Assembly: GCF_021654035.1 (NCBI RefSeq)
Contig: NZ_JAJPDW010000001.1
Coordinates: 744,001 to 808,000, forward strand
Direction: 5' to 3'
DNA length: 64,000 nucleotides
From: Microbacterium aurantiacum
GTDB taxonomy: Bacteria > Actinomycetota > Actinomycetes > Actinomycetales > Microbacteriaceae
Of the stretch, positions 1-9,100 are shown piece after piece. The notes below the pieces were generated by a model. It was not told the DNA's origin. It made no database searches and saw only the letters and a list, made by a program, of their open reading frames with translations. Positions within the stretch are counted from its first letter, which is position 1, and every line of letters starts with the position of its first letter. A program made the translations under genes and the position numbers.

Positions 1-453
1 TGCGTCTTCCTCGGCAGCGACCGCTGGGGCGACTGGGTCGGCCAGCGTGCCGGGTGGCGCAGCTTCCGTCCCGGCCGCGACAATCGCACCGAGTTCGACA
101 ACGTCACTCTGCTGCCCCCGACCGGGGACTACGCCTTCACCCGCAACGCCCGGCCGGACCGCACCCACACCTACATCGACCTCGGGTGGGATGTGACGTT
201 CCGCGGCGGCGAGCCGACCGGCATCGACATGGACCTCGACGTCGTGGACCGCGCGGTGGGCGGGATCTACATCGACGACCGCGACGAGTGGGACGAGCAC
301 CGCGTCCACTACGGATACCCGGCCGACATCGTCGCGCACCTGGAAGCGCTCGCGGTCGACCTCGAGCGGAAGGTGCGCGCGGCCGAAGCCCCCTTCGACG
401 AGGCGACGGCGGACGCCTGGCTCGAGCGCCTCGCCGCCCTGGGCGCCGCCTAG
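1..453 (+). CDS. DUF402 domain protein, 5' truncated
   Basis: The open frame runs in from the window edge, so the N-terminus is missing; 150 codons remain. It reads through YTFID-like segments (YIDLGWDVTF, then IDMDLDVVDR, then YIDDRDEWDEHRV and YGYP), the conserved core of DUF402 (FomD-like) proteins, a family of putative metal-dependent nucleotide phosphohydrolases. The Asp-rich ID-MDLDVV and DDRDE segments are the likely metal ligands by family analogy. The specific substrate cannot be read from sequence. Its TAG stop (451-453) is the first half of a TAGACT box six bases before menG, see findings. Confidence 0.8.
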   Translation, partial: CVFLGSDRWGDWVGQRAGWRSFRPGRDNRTEFDNVTLLPPTGDYAFTRNARPDRTHTYIDLGWDVTFRGGEPTGIDMDLDVVDRAVGGIYIDDRDEWDEHRVHYGYPADIVAHLEALAVDLERKVRAAEAPFDEATADAWLERLAALGAA

Positions 454-462
454 ACTCGACGG

Positions 463-1257
463 GTGACCGACACCCCCGCGAACCAGCCCCGCCGCGCCGA
501 TCTGGGCAAGGACCCGGCGAGCGTCAGCGGCATGTTCGACGGCGTCGCGCGCGGCTACGACCGCACGAACACGGTGCTCAGCATGGGCAACGACCGGCTG
601 TGGCGGGTCGCCACCACGCGCGCGGTGTCCCCGCGCCCGGGAGAGCGCATCCTCGACCTCGCCGCCGGCACCGGTGCGTCCTCGGTCTCCCTCGCCCGCA
701 GCGGTGCGGAGGTCGTCGCCGCGGACTTCTCGCCCGGGATGATCGGCGAGGGGCGGCGCCGACACGGACCGGACGCGCCGGGCGGCGGCATCCGGAACCT
801 GTCCTTCGTCCACGCCGACGCCACCGACCTCCCGTTCGCGGACGAGGAGTTCGACGCGGTCACGATGTCGTTCGGTCTGCGCAACGTCAACGATCCGAAG
901 AAGGCGCTCGCCGAACTCCTGCGGGTCACCAAACCCGGCGGGCGGATCGTGGTGTGCGAGTTCTCGCACCCGCCGTCGCGGGCCTTCGCCGGTCTCTACC
1001 GCTTCTACAACGACCGCGTCCTGCCGGTCGTGGCGAAGACCGTCAGTTCGAACGCCGACGCCTATGACTACCTCAACGAGTCGATCCGCGACTGGCCCGA
1101 CCAGCCGACCCTCGCGGCGTGGATGCGCGACGCGGGCTGGGCCGACGTCGCTTTCCGCAACCTGTCCTTCGGGATCGTCGCGCTCCACCGCGGCGTCAAG
1201 CCCGTCCGCCCGCGCGCCTCCGGCTCCGCCGCCGAGGGCACCCCCGCACCCCGGTAG
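463..1257 (+). CDS. menG: Demethylmenaquinone methyltransferase (MenG/UbiE family)
   Basis: SAM-dependent C-methyltransferase for the last step of menaquinone synthesis, 264 aa. The N-terminus carries the family signature [16 protein letters not shown], followed by the SAM-binding motif [10 protein letters not shown] (about residues 60-70), then [11 protein letters not shown] and the conserved C-terminal [14 protein letters not shown]. The start is GTG at 463, with no Shine-Dalgarno but TAGACT at 451-456, six bases upstream, consistent with leaderless expression. The next gene makes the polyprenyl side chain of the same quinone, supporting the menaquinone rather than ubiquinone role. The C-terminal 25 residues are low-complexity Pro/Ala. 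Confidence 0.95.
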   Translation: MTDTPANQPRRADLGKDPASVSGMFDGVARGYDRTNTVLSMGNDRLWRVATTRAVSPRPGERILDLAAGTGASSVSLARSGAEVVAADFSPGMIGEGRRRHGPDAPGGGIRNLSFVHADATDLPFADEEFDAVTMSFGLRNVNDPKKALAELLRVTKPGGRIVVCEFSHPPSRAFAGLYRFYNDRVLPVVAKTVSSNADAYDYLNESIRDWPDQPTLAAWMRDAGWADVAFRNLSFGIVALHRGVKPVRPRASGSAAEGTPAPR

Positions 1258-1266
1258 GCTGATCAG

Positions 1267-2319
1267 GTGACCCCCTCCGCGTCCGATTCGCGTCTCGGCA
1301 AGCTGGGCCTCACCGACCGCATCTTCGCCGGCGCCCGTTCGCGTCGGCTCCTCGCCACGGTCGATGAGGGCATGCTCCGCGTCGACGCCGTCCTCGGCGA
1401 CGAGTTGCGCATGGCGCAGCCGGTCGTCGACGCCGTCAGCCGCTACCTCTACGAGGCCGGCGGCAAACGCGTGCGGCCGATGCTCGCGCTCCTCACCGCC
1501 CAGCTCGGTGACGGGACGACGGACGCCGTCGTCGAAGGCGCGGCCGCGCTCGAGCTCACCCACCTCGGCTCGCTTTACCACGACGACGTCATGGACGACG
1601 CGGACAAGCGCCGCGGCGTCCCCGCCGCGCACGAGGTGTGGGGCAACAGCGTCGCGATCCTCGCCGGCGACCTGCTCTTCGCCCGCGCGAGCCAGATCAT
1701 GGCCCGCTACGGCGAGCGCGCGATCCGGATCCAGGCCGACACGTTCGAGCGTCTCGTCCTCGGTCAGATGCGCGAGACCGTCGGGCCCGCCGAGGGCGAC
1801 GATCCGGTGCAGTTCTCCCTCGACGTCCTCGCCGACAAGACGGGGTCGCTCATCGCGGCATCCGCTCAGGTGGGCAACATCTTCGCGAACGGCCCGGAGG
1901 AGTTCGAGCAGCCGCTGGCGGTCTTCGGCGAGAAGGCGGGGGTCGCCTTCCAGTTGCTGGACGACGTGATCGACCTCGCCGCCGACCCCGCCGAGACCGG
2001 CAAGGTGCCGGGCACCGACCTACGGGCGGGCGTCCCCACGATGCCGTACCTCGTCCTCACCCGCCGCACCGACGCGGACTCGGTGGGGCTCCGCGAAGAG
2101 ATCGACGACGGCGTCGCCCGGATCGCCGACGGTGCCGATCCCGCGATCCTCGATCACGCCCTCGCCCGTCTCCGCGATCACGAAGCCACCCAGGCCACCC
2201 GCGACCTTGCGGGCTCGTACTCGCAGGAGGCCATCGACGCCCTCGAACCGCTGCCGGACGGCGCGGTCCGCGAGGCTCTCACCCGGTTCGCGCGCGCCGT
2301 CGCCGACCGCTCCCGTTGA
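1267..2319 (+). CDS. Trans-polyprenyl diphosphate synthase (menaquinone side chain)
   Basis: All-alpha isoprenyl diphosphate synthase, 350 aa, condensing isopentenyl diphosphate units into a long-chain allylic diphosphate. It shows GGKRVRPM, the first Asp-rich motif DDVMDD beginning at about D106 and the second, QLLDDVIDLA, around D232, so both Mg-diphosphate sites are intact. Adjacent menG makes heptaprenyl to nonaprenyl synthase for menaquinone the likely role; exact chain length cannot be told. Start GTG 1267 follows TAGGCT (1255-1260) by exactly six bases with no SD, repeating the menG arrangement. Confidence 0.9.
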   Translation: MTPSASDSRLGKLGLTDRIFAGARSRRLLATVDEGMLRVDAVLGDELRMAQPVVDAVSRYLYEAGGKRVRPMLALLTAQLGDGTTDAVVEGAAALELTHLGSLYHDDVMDDADKRRGVPAAHEVWGNSVAILAGDLLFARASQIMARYGERAIRIQADTFERLVLGQMRETVGPAEGDDPVQFSLDVLADKTGSLIAASAQVGNIFANGPEEFEQPLAVFGEKAGVAFQLLDDVIDLAADPAETGKVPGTDLRAGVPTMPYLVLTRRTDADSVGLREEIDDGVARIADGADPAILDHALARLRDHEATQATRDLAGSYSQEAIDALEPLPDGAVREALTRFARAVADRSR

Positions 2320-2336
2320 TTCCAGGAGGACATTCC

Positions 2337-3710
2337 TTGACCAAGCTCAGGCTGGCCATCGTCGGGGCGGGCCCCGCAGGCATCTACGCCGCCGACATCA
2401 TCCTGAAGGCCGAGCGCACGTTCGACGTGTCGATCGACCTGTTCGACCAGCTCCCCGCGCCGTACGGCCTCGTCCGGTACGGGGTCGCCCCCGACCACCC
2501 GCGCATCAAGGGCATCATCACGGCGCTGCGGGAAGTGCTCGACCGCGGCGACATCCGCATCTTCGGGAACGTGCGCTTCGGTGAGGACCTGACTCTCGAC
2601 GATCTGAAGAAGCACTACAACGCCGTGATCTTCGCCACCGGCGCGATCCGCGACGCCGATCTCGACATCCCCGGCATCGACGCGAAGGGCTCCTACGGAG
2701 CCGCCGACTTCGTCAGCTGGTTCGACGGTCACCCGGACGTCCCGCGCGAGTGGCCGCTGGATGCGCAGTCCGTCGCCGTCATCGGCAACGGCAACGTCGC
2801 GCTCGACGTCTCGCGCATGCTCGCCAAGCACGCCGACGACCTTCTGCCCACCGAGATCCCCGAGAACGTCTACGAGGGCCTCAAGGCCAGTCCCGTGACC
2901 GACGTCCACGTGTTCGGCCGGCGCGGACCCGCGCAGGTGAAGTTCACGCCGCTGGAGCTGCGCGAACTCGGCGAGCTCCGCGACGTCGACATGGTCGTCT
3001 ACGACGAGGACTTCGACTACGACGAGGCGTCCAAGGTCGCCATCGCCAGCAACAAGCAGGTCATGGTCATCGACCGAGTGCTGCAGCAGTGGCGGCAGCG
3101 CGATTCGGTCAACAACGCCGGAGGCACGGCATCCCGTCGCCTGCACCTGCACTTCTGGGCCAAGCCCGTCGAGGTGAAGACGGATGCCGAGGGGCGTGCG
3201 ACCGCGTTCGTGTACGAGCGCACGCGCCCCGACGGCGAGGGCGGCGTGGTCGGCACGGGCGAGCTGCGCGAGGTTCCGATCCAGGCGATCTACCGCGCGG
3301 TGGGCTACTTCGGGTCGCCCCTGCCGGGCGTGCCCTTCGACAAGCGCCACGGCGTGATCCCCAACCACGAGGGCCAGGTCCTGCACAAGGACTCCAACGA
3401 GCGTGTGCCCGGTGTCTACGCGACCGGATGGATCAAGCGAGGGCCGGTGGGCCTCATCGGGCACACGAAGTCCGACGCCATGGAGACCGTCCGCCACGTC
3501 ATCAACGACCAGGCGTCGTGGTGGCAGCCCGTCGACCCGTCGGACGAGGCGATCCCCGCCCTCCTCGCCGAGCGCGGCGTGGCGTGGACCGACCTCGAGG
3601 GCTGGCACCGCCTCGACCAGCACGAGATCGCCCTGGGTGCGCCGCACGGGCGCGCCCGCATCAAGGTGGTCCCGCGCGACGAGATGGTGACCGTCTCGCG
3701 CGGCGAGTAG
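2337..3710 (+). CDS. fprA: FAD-dependent ferredoxin-NADP+ reductase (adrenodoxin-reductase family)
   Basis: Flavoprotein of 457 aa moving electrons between NADPH and ferredoxin. The N-terminal FAD loop is VGAGPAGIYAA (about residues 9-19), PAPYGLVRYGVAPDHP is the adrenodoxin-reductase family signature, and VIGNGNVALDVSRML (about 145-160) binds NADP. The C-terminal GWIKRGPVGLIGHTKSDA motif is intact. The start is TTG at 2337, chosen because AGGAGG lies at 2324-2329, seven bases before it, and because the FAD motif follows immediately; upstream in-frame codons overlap the synthase gene. It is one of the few genes here with a classical SD. Confidence 0.92.
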   Translation: MTKLRLAIVGAGPAGIYAADIILKAERTFDVSIDLFDQLPAPYGLVRYGVAPDHPRIKGIITALREVLDRGDIRIFGNVRFGEDLTLDDLKKHYNAVIFATGAIRDADLDIPGIDAKGSYGAADFVSWFDGHPDVPREWPLDAQSVAVIGNGNVALDVSRMLAKHADDLLPTEIPENVYEGLKASPVTDVHVFGRRGPAQVKFTPLELRELGELRDVDMVVYDEDFDYDEASKVAIASNKQVMVIDRVLQQWRQRDSVNNAGGTASRRLHLHFWAKPVEVKTDAEGRATAFVYERTRPDGEGGVVGTGELREVPIQAIYRAVGYFGSPLPGVPFDKRHGVIPNHEGQVLHKDSNERVPGVYATGWIKRGPVGLIGHTKSDAMETVRHVINDQASWWQPVDPSDEAIPALLAERGVAWTDLEGWHRLDQHEIALGAPHGRARIKVVPRDEMVTVSRGE

Positions 3711-3719
3711 CCTTCGGCG

Positions 3720-4748
3720 ATGACCGCTGAATGGAGGCCCGACGTCCTCGGGCCTCCGTTCGCGCAGCGCACGCTTCCCCTCGGGACGGATGCCGACGGT
3801 GGGGTCGTCGCGACGCTGGTGCGTCGCGAGCCCTCGGTGTGGGCGACGCTCGTCGGACCGCTCCGCGACGTCGACGTCCTGTACGTCCACGGGTGGTCGG
3901 ACTGCTTCTTCCAGGTCGAGCTCGCGCGCTTCTGGTGCGATCTCGGCGCCCGTTTCCACGCCCTGGACCTCCGCGCGTACGGGCGGAGCCTCCGCGAGGG
4001 GCAGATCCCCGGCTACGTCACCGACCTCTCCGTGTACGACGAGGACATCGCGGCGGCGTTGACGGCGATCGGACACGACCCGGCGACGGATGCCCCGCGC
4101 CGGCGTCGGCTGGTCCTCCTCGGTCACTCCACCGGGGGTCTGACCCTCACCCTGTGGGCGGCCCGGCATCCGGGATTCGCCGATGCGCTCGTGCTGAACA
4201 GCCCGTGGCTGGAGCTGCAGACGGGACCGTTCGCGCGCCAGGCGCTCCTGCCGCTCATCGAAGCGCGCGCCCGGTGGGATCCGCTGGGTGCGCACCCGGA
4301 GGTCGACCTCGGCTTCTACACGCGGGCGCAGCGGGAGACGGGCGCGCTCCCCGGGGAGGCGATCCCCGCCGCGTGGCGGCCCGAGCGCGGCTTCCCGACG
4401 CACCCCGGATGGCTCCGGGCGGTGGTGCGCGGGCATGCCACCGTCGCCGCGGGGATCGAGACGGGCTGTCCGACGCTCGTCCTGCTGTCGGCGCGCTCGA
4501 GTTCGCCGCTGTCGTGGTCCGAGCAGGCGCTGACCTCCGACTCCGTCCTCGTGGTCGACGAGATCGCCCGTGCCGCGACGCGCGTCGGCAGTGACGTCAC
4601 CCTCCGCCGCGTGGACGGCGCCCTTCACGACGTCTTCCTTTCGGCGGAGCCCGCACGCACCGAGGCCTACCGGAGTCTGCGGGAGTGGCTCGTCGACGGC
4701 GCCGTGCGCCGCCGTGCTCCGCGGGGAATGCTCGCCCCGCCGCACTAG
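3720..4748 (+). CDS. Alpha/beta hydrolase (serine hydrolase, monoacylglycerol-lipase-like)
   Basis: 342-aa alpha/beta-hydrolase-fold protein. The nucleophile elbow is GHSTGG (about residues 138-143), the strand-4 segment VLYVHGWSDCFFQ supplies the oxyanion region, and a C-terminal DGALHDVFLS gives the catalytic His. No signal peptide, so it is probably cytosolic. The substrate is unknown; the fold resembles serine aminopeptidase/lysophospholipase S33 proteins. ATG 3720 has no SD and sits six bases after TAGCCT (3708-3713), whose TAG is the stop of the preceding reductase. Confidence 0.85.
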   Translation: MTAEWRPDVLGPPFAQRTLPLGTDADGGVVATLVRREPSVWATLVGPLRDVDVLYVHGWSDCFFQVELARFWCDLGARFHALDLRAYGRSLREGQIPGYVTDLSVYDEDIAAALTAIGHDPATDAPRRRRLVLLGHSTGGLTLTLWAARHPGFADALVLNSPWLELQTGPFARQALLPLIEARARWDPLGAHPEVDLGFYTRAQRETGALPGEAIPAAWRPERGFPTHPGWLRAVVRGHATVAAGIETGCPTLVLLSARSSSPLSWSEQALTSDSVLVVDEIARAATRVGSDVTLRRVDGALHDVFLSAEPARTEAYRSLREWLVDGAVRRRAPRGMLAPPH

Positions 4749-4757
4749 GCTGACCGC

Positions 4758-5057
4758 GTGGATGAGTGGGACGAGATGGCGCAGTGGCTGGAAAAGGCCA
4801 CGAAGGATCCGATGGCCGACGCCGTGCGCGGCCGCGTGACCGTCGTCTCGGTATCCGAGCCCGAGGGGCGGGCGCGCTACCAGGAATGCCGCGTCGAGCT
4901 CCGCGCCGAAGCGGCCGGCGTCGCGCCGCGCACGGTCTCCACGGAGGCGGTGTTCCCGAAGAACCGCTGGCCGCAACCGGGTGACGTGCACGCCGCGCGC
5001 ATCTCGCCCTCCCACGAGGACGCGATCGAGGTCGACTGGGACACCTCCGCGCGCTGA
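4758..5057 (+). CDS. Small conserved-type hypothetical protein
   Basis: 99-aa acidic protein with no membrane segment and no motif I recognise. It starts MDEWDEMAQWLEK, continues as an alternating strand-rich region and ends EDAIEVDWDTSAR, suggesting a small beta domain. Codon usage matches its neighbours. GTG 4758 is placed six bases after TAGGCT (4746-4751), whose TAG is the hydrolase stop, and there is no SD, so it is likely leaderless. Confidence 0.7.
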   Translation: MDEWDEMAQWLEKATKDPMADAVRGRVTVVSVSEPEGRARYQECRVELRAEAAGVAPRTVSTEAVFPKNRWPQPGDVHAARISPSHEDAIEVDWDTSAR

Positions 5058-5224
5058 CCACGGGAGTCATCGCCCGCCGCGCATGCCGACGGCGGTAGAG
5101 TCTTCGGATGCCGCGCTCTGCGGCATCCGTTCCCTTATCCTCCGACCGCGCTCGCGGTCCCGACGCATCATCGCGTCCTTCCCCGATCGCCGTCGCGATC
5201 CCGCCCCGCCACCCTGGAGCGTCC
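5058..5224. other. 167-bp leader before the SulP gene
   Basis: No gene seen. It holds CGGTAGAGTCTTCGGATG (5093-5110), with a TAGAGT -10-like box, and a short GGAG at 5216-5219 ahead of ATG 5225. The frame is open but codons here look unlike a protein start. Confidence 0.4.
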
Positions 5225-6748
5225 ATGACCCGTGTCGTCCCCGTCCCCGACCCGCCGAGCCGTTATCGCATCGAACCCACGGTGATGCAGGCGCTGCGGA
5301 GCCCCCGGCTTCTCACCCGCGAGGCGCTCGCCGGCCTCGTCGTGGCGATCGCCCTCATCCCCGAGGCGATCGCGTTCTCGATCATCGCCGGTGTCGATCC
5401 GCGTCTCGGCCTGTTCTCGTCGTTCGTGATGGCCGTCGCCATCTCGTTCCTCGGCGGACGCCCCGCGATGATCACCGCCGCCACCGGCGCCATCGCGCTG
5501 GTCATCGCACCCGTCGCGCGCGAGTACGGGGTGGACTACCTCATCGCCACCGTGATCCTCGGCGGGCTCATCCAGATCGTGATGGCCGCGCTCGGCGTCG
5601 CGAAGCTCATGCGCTTCATCCCGCGCAGCGTCATGGTCGGCTTCGTCAACGCGCTCGCGATCCTCATCTTCACCTCGCAGTTCCCGCAGCTCATCGGCGT
5701 CCCGTGGCTGGTGTATCCGATGGTCGTGGCGGGACTTCTCATCATGTACCTGATGCCGCGCTGGACGAAGGTCGTCCCCGCACCGCTCGTGGCGATCGTG
5801 CTGCTCACCGCTGCTGCTGTGGTGTTCGTGATGAACATCCCGACGGTCGGCGACCAGGGGGACCTGCCCGAGAGCCTGCCCTTCCTCTTCATCCCGAACG
5901 TCCCGCTGACGCTGGAGACGCTGCAGATCATCGCACCGTACGCGCTCGCCGTGGCCGTCGTCGGGCTCCTCGAGTCGCTCATGACGGCCAAGCTCGTCGA
6001 CGACATCACCGACACCCACTCGCGGAAGACGCGGGAGGCCTTCGGCCAGGGCGGTGCGAACATCCTCTCGGGCCTCTTCGGCGGTATGGGAGGGTGCGCG
6101 ATGATCGGCCAGACCATGATCAACGTCAAGGCATCCGGCGCACGCACGCGCATCTCGACGTTCCTCGCCGGCGTCTTCCTGCTGATCCTCGTGCTCGTCC
6201 TCGGTGACATCGTGGCGATCATCCCGATGGCCGCTCTCGTGGCCGTCATGATCGTCGTCTCGGTCGCGACGTTCGACTGGCACAGCGTCCGCCTGTCGAC
6301 GCTGCGACGGATGCCGAAGAGCGAGACCGCAGTGATGGTCATCACCGTCGTGTTCACGGTGTGGACGCACAACCTCGCCATCGGCGTAGGCGTCGGCGTC
6401 CTCGCGGCGATGGTCCTCTTCGCCCGTCGCGTGGCCCACTTCGTCCGCGTGCAGCGGACGGTGAACGACTCCGCGGGTGAGACGATCGTGCGGTACGAGG
6501 TCGAGGGCGAGCTCTTCTTCGCCTCCAGCAACGACCTGACGACGCTGTTCGACTACGCGGGAGACCCCGACAAGATCGTCATCGACATGTCACGCTCGCA
6601 CGTGTGGGACGCCTCCACGGTCGCGGCGCTCGACGCCGTGGTGACGAAGTACCGCCAGCGCGGCAAGGAGGTCGTCCTCGAGGGGATGAACGACGCCACG
6701 ACCCAGCTGCACACGCGGCTGTCCGGAGGGCTCGGCGCCGGTCACTGA
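5225..6748 (+). CDS. SulP family anion permease with STAS domain
   Basis: 507-aa inner-membrane transporter of the SLC26/SulP family. About ten to twelve hydrophobic segments span residues 30-400, including LVVAIALIPEAIAFSIIAGV, the family's first-repeat signature, and a C-terminal cytoplasmic STAS domain (about 420-500, KIVIDMSRSHVWDASTVAALD). Such proteins carry sulfate, bicarbonate or dicarboxylate; the substrate cannot be fixed here and no carbonic anhydrase is adjacent. Start ATG 5225 was chosen because the preceding in-frame codons are leader-like and the hydrophilic N-terminus is normal for the family. The 3' end overlaps the convergent kinase gene by 7 bp. Confidence 0.9.
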   Translation: MTRVVPVPDPPSRYRIEPTVMQALRSPRLLTREALAGLVVAIALIPEAIAFSIIAGVDPRLGLFSSFVMAVAISFLGGRPAMITAATGAIALVIAPVAREYGVDYLIATVILGGLIQIVMAALGVAKLMRFIPRSVMVGFVNALAILIFTSQFPQLIGVPWLVYPMVVAGLLIMYLMPRWTKVVPAPLVAIVLLTAAAVVFVMNIPTVGDQGDLPESLPFLFIPNVPLTLETLQIIAPYALAVAVVGLLESLMTAKLVDDITDTHSRKTREAFGQGGANILSGLFGGMGGCAMIGQTMINVKASGARTRISTFLAGVFLLILVLVLGDIVAIIPMAALVAVMIVVSVATFDWHSVRLSTLRRMPKSETAVMVITVVFTVWTHNLAIGVGVGVLAAMVLFARRVAHFVRVQRTVNDSAGETIVRYEVEGELFFASSNDLTTLFDYAGDPDKIVIDMSRSHVWDASTVAALDAVVTKYRQRGKEVVLEGMNDATTQLHTRLSGGLGAGH

Positions 6749-7926
6749 CCCCCGAGGAGCGGGAACGTCACCCACACGGCGGCGCCGCCCGTGGGGGAGG
6801 CATCGATCCCGAGACGCCCGCCGTGCTCCTGGGCGATGCGGCGGCACACCGAGAGACCGAGCCCGAGGCCTTCTATCCCGTGGGCGTCGGCGCCGCGTTC
6901 CATGAGCCCGACGACCCGCCCGCGATCGGCTTCGGGGATGCCCGGCCCGTTGTCTTCCACCCGGATCACCAGGGCCCCATCGGTGCGGGTCGTGCTCACC
7001 TCGATCATGGGCGGGATTCCGGCGGCGGCGGTGAACTTCACCGAGTTGGCGATGAGGTTCTGCAGGACGAGCCGGATGAGGGTCGCGTCGCCGAACACGA
7101 TGCCGTCCACGTCGAGGCTCACCCGGGCTCCGTGCTCGCGCAGCGCGGCATCCAGGTCGTCCACCGCGGCCACGGCGGCCTCGCGGACGGACACCGGGCC
7201 GAAGTGGCGCGCGGCGCCGCCGATGCGGGCGTACGAGAGCAGGTCCCCGACGAGGTCGGTCATGCGGTTCGCCGCCGCCTCGGCGCGGGCCAGCGAGACC
7301 GTCGCCTGCTGCGCCTCATCGACTTCGAGGCTGTCGCTGGCAAGCTCGAGATAGCCCACGAGTGCCGTGAGCGGATTGCGCAGGTCGTGGCTGACCTGGC
7401 CGGCGAACGTGCTCAGCCGATCGTTCGAGGAGCGCAGCTCGCGGCCCGCGCGACGCAGTTCGAGGACGTCGACGACCTGCCCGGCGAGGATGTCCATCGT
7501 CGACCGCTGAGCGGCATCCAGTTCGGCTACGTCGTCGTCGAAGACGCAGAGGGTGCCGATGATGACGCCGTCGGGGGTGCGCAACGGGCTCGACGCGTAG
7601 AAGCGCACCCGACCGAGTTCGCCGGTGACGAAGGGGTTGTCGGTGAAGCGTTCATCGTCTCGTGCGTCCGGAAGGACCACCTGCTGGCCGGAGAGGTAGA
7701 CCGCCGCGCACATCGAGTCCTCGCGGGCGCACACCGCGGCGTCGAAGCCTAAGGCGGCGATCTGGTGCTGGAAGCGATCGTCGATGATGTTGACGACCGC
7801 CTTGTCGACCCGGCAGACACTGGCGGCGATACGCAGCAGGCCTTCGAGGCTCGACGCCGGGGCCTCGCCGATCACGCCGTAGTCCGCGATCGCCTCGCGC
7901 CGGATCGCGTCATCCACTGCGGTCAT
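6742..7926 (-). CDS. GAF-domain sensor histidine kinase (orphan)
   Basis: 394-aa cytosolic kinase without membrane segments. A GAF sensory domain occupies about residues 25-160, a HisKA dimerisation domain follows with the phospho-acceptor H180 in VSHDLRNPLTALVGY, and a HATPase_c domain (about 285-390) shows the N-box QNLIANSVKFT, the G1 box DNGPGIPEADRG and LGLGLSVCRRI. It presumably autophosphorylates in response to a ligand bound by GAF. No response regulator lies next to it, so its partner is unknown. Divergent from nirC, but nothing ties it to nitrite. Confidence 0.9.
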   Translation of the reverse strand: MTAVDDAIRREAIADYGVIGEAPASSLEGLLRIAASVCRVDKAVVNIIDDRFQHQIAALGFDAAVCAREDSMCAAVYLSGQQVVLPDARDDERFTDNPFVTGELGRVRFYASSPLRTPDGVIIGTLCVFDDDVAELDAAQRSTMDILAGQVVDVLELRRAGRELRSSNDRLSTFAGQVSHDLRNPLTALVGYLELASDSLEVDEAQQATVSLARAEAAANRMTDLVGDLLSYARIGGAARHFGPVSVREAAVAAVDDLDAALREHGARVSLDVDGIVFGDATLIRLVLQNLIANSVKFTAAAGIPPMIEVSTTRTDGALVIRVEDNGPGIPEADRGRVVGLMERGADAHGIEGLGLGLSVCRRIAQEHGGRLGIDASPTGGAAVWVTFPLLGGQ

Positions 7927-8127
7927 GGGCCCTCCGCCCTCGTGCCGGCGGCGTCGAGCGGGCGGGTCGCGCTCGATGTCGTCCGGATCTTTCTCACAGT
8001 GGCCCCCGCGCCGAAGAGAGAAAGCCGTAATCGAAGTCGTCGTTCTCGGTCGTTGTCGGGAAACACCGCGCTTCTACCTTCGTAGCACGAGAACCTTCCC
8101 CGCGCATTCGTCCCCGAAGGAGAACCG
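7927..8127. promoter_or_regulatory. Intergenic region between kinase and nirC
   Basis: 201 bp shared by two divergent genes. Visible are a lower-GC stretch (8025-8075), a TAGCAC box at 8084-8089 and the SD GAAGGAG at 8115-8121 before nirC ATG 8128. I looked for a GlnR box and did not find a convincing one. Confidence 0.5.
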
Positions 8128-9039
8128 ATGTCCTACGTCAAACCCGCAGACCTGATCGGCACGGTCATCGATGCCGGCGCCTCGAAGGTGATGTACTCCA
8201 CGCGCGACACGATGGTGCGGTCGATCATGGGTGGCGCGCTGCTGTCGCTCGCCGCAGCGTTCGCGGTGACGGTCGCCACGACCACCGGGGTCCCGCTGTT
8301 GGGCGCGGTGCTCTTCCCCGTCGGCTTCATCATGCTGTACCTCCTCGGGTTCGATCTGCTCACCGGCGTCTTCGTCCTCACCCCTCTGGCGTGGCTGGAC
8401 AAGCGCCCCGGGGTGACGCTCGGCGGAATCCTGCGCAACTGGGGCCTGGTCTTCCTCGGGAACTTCATCGGCGCCTTCGCGGTGGCACTCCTGATGGCGA
8501 TCGTGGTGACGTACGGCTTCTCGACGCCGCCCAACGCGGTCGGTGAGGCCATCGGACACATCGGCGAGGGCCGCACGCTGGGGTACGCCGAACACGGCGC
8601 GGCCGGGATGCTGACCCTCTTCATCCGCGGCGTCCTCTGCAACTGGATGGTCGCCACCGGCGTCGTGCTCGCGATGATCTCGACGAGCGTGCCGGGCAAG
8701 ATCATCGCGATGTGGATGCCCATCATGCTCTTCTTCTTCATGGGCTTCGAGCACTCGATCGTGAACATGTTCCTCTTCCCGTCCGGCCTGCTCCTCGGCG
8801 GTGACTTCACCGTTATGGACTACCTGATCTGGAACGAGATCCCCACGGTGCTCGGCAACCTCGTCGGTGGTCTGGTGTTCGTCGGCATCCCTCTGTACGT
8901 CACCTACGGGCGCCCGTCGTCGCCGCGCCGCCGGGTTCCCTCCCGACGTGAGCGCGCCGCCGCGCAGCACCCGGCATCCGATTCCGTCGCCCCGGCGGCG
9001 GAGACCGAGCGCGAGACCGTGCACGCTCCGGTGGGTTGA
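8128..9039 (+). CDS. nirC: Formate/nitrite channel family protein (NirC-like)
   Basis: 303-aa FNT-family membrane channel, six predicted helices between about residues 30 and 265, with family features GNFIGAF and the GFEHSIVNMF/N-M-F segment of the fifth helix that lines the pore. It should move nitrite into (or out of) the cytoplasm; assignment to nitrite rather than formate rests on the nirB-nirD genes that follow directly. The C-terminal 35 residues are a hydrophilic Arg/Ala tail. Start ATG 8128 has the SD GAAGGAG seven bases upstream. Confidence 0.9.
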   Translation: MSYVKPADLIGTVIDAGASKVMYSTRDTMVRSIMGGALLSLAAAFAVTVATTTGVPLLGAVLFPVGFIMLYLLGFDLLTGVFVLTPLAWLDKRPGVTLGGILRNWGLVFLGNFIGAFAVALLMAIVVTYGFSTPPNAVGEAIGHIGEGRTLGYAEHGAAGMLTLFIRGVLCNWMVATGVVLAMISTSVPGKIIAMWMPIMLFFFMGFEHSIVNMFLFPSGLLLGGDFTVMDYLIWNEIPTVLGNLVGGLVFVGIPLYVTYGRPSSPRRRVPSRRERAAAQHPASDSVAPAAETERETVHAPVG

Positions 9040-9100
9040 GATGTCCGCCGCGGAAAAGAAGACGAAACACACCGCTGACGGCGGGGAAACCTCGTCGGCG

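Noticed and set aside
2178-5015. Very long antisense open frames (also at 8900-11782, 33528-36539, 40065-42140 and 53273-56275)
   Set aside because: They lie opposite well-identified genes; high third-position GC leaves the opposite frame open. Their translations are Arg/Asp/Gly-rich with no domain.
7927-8127. GlnR binding site before nirC
   Set aside because: GTAATCGAAG and GGGAAAC segments are present but not with the GTNAC-N6-GAAAC spacing.
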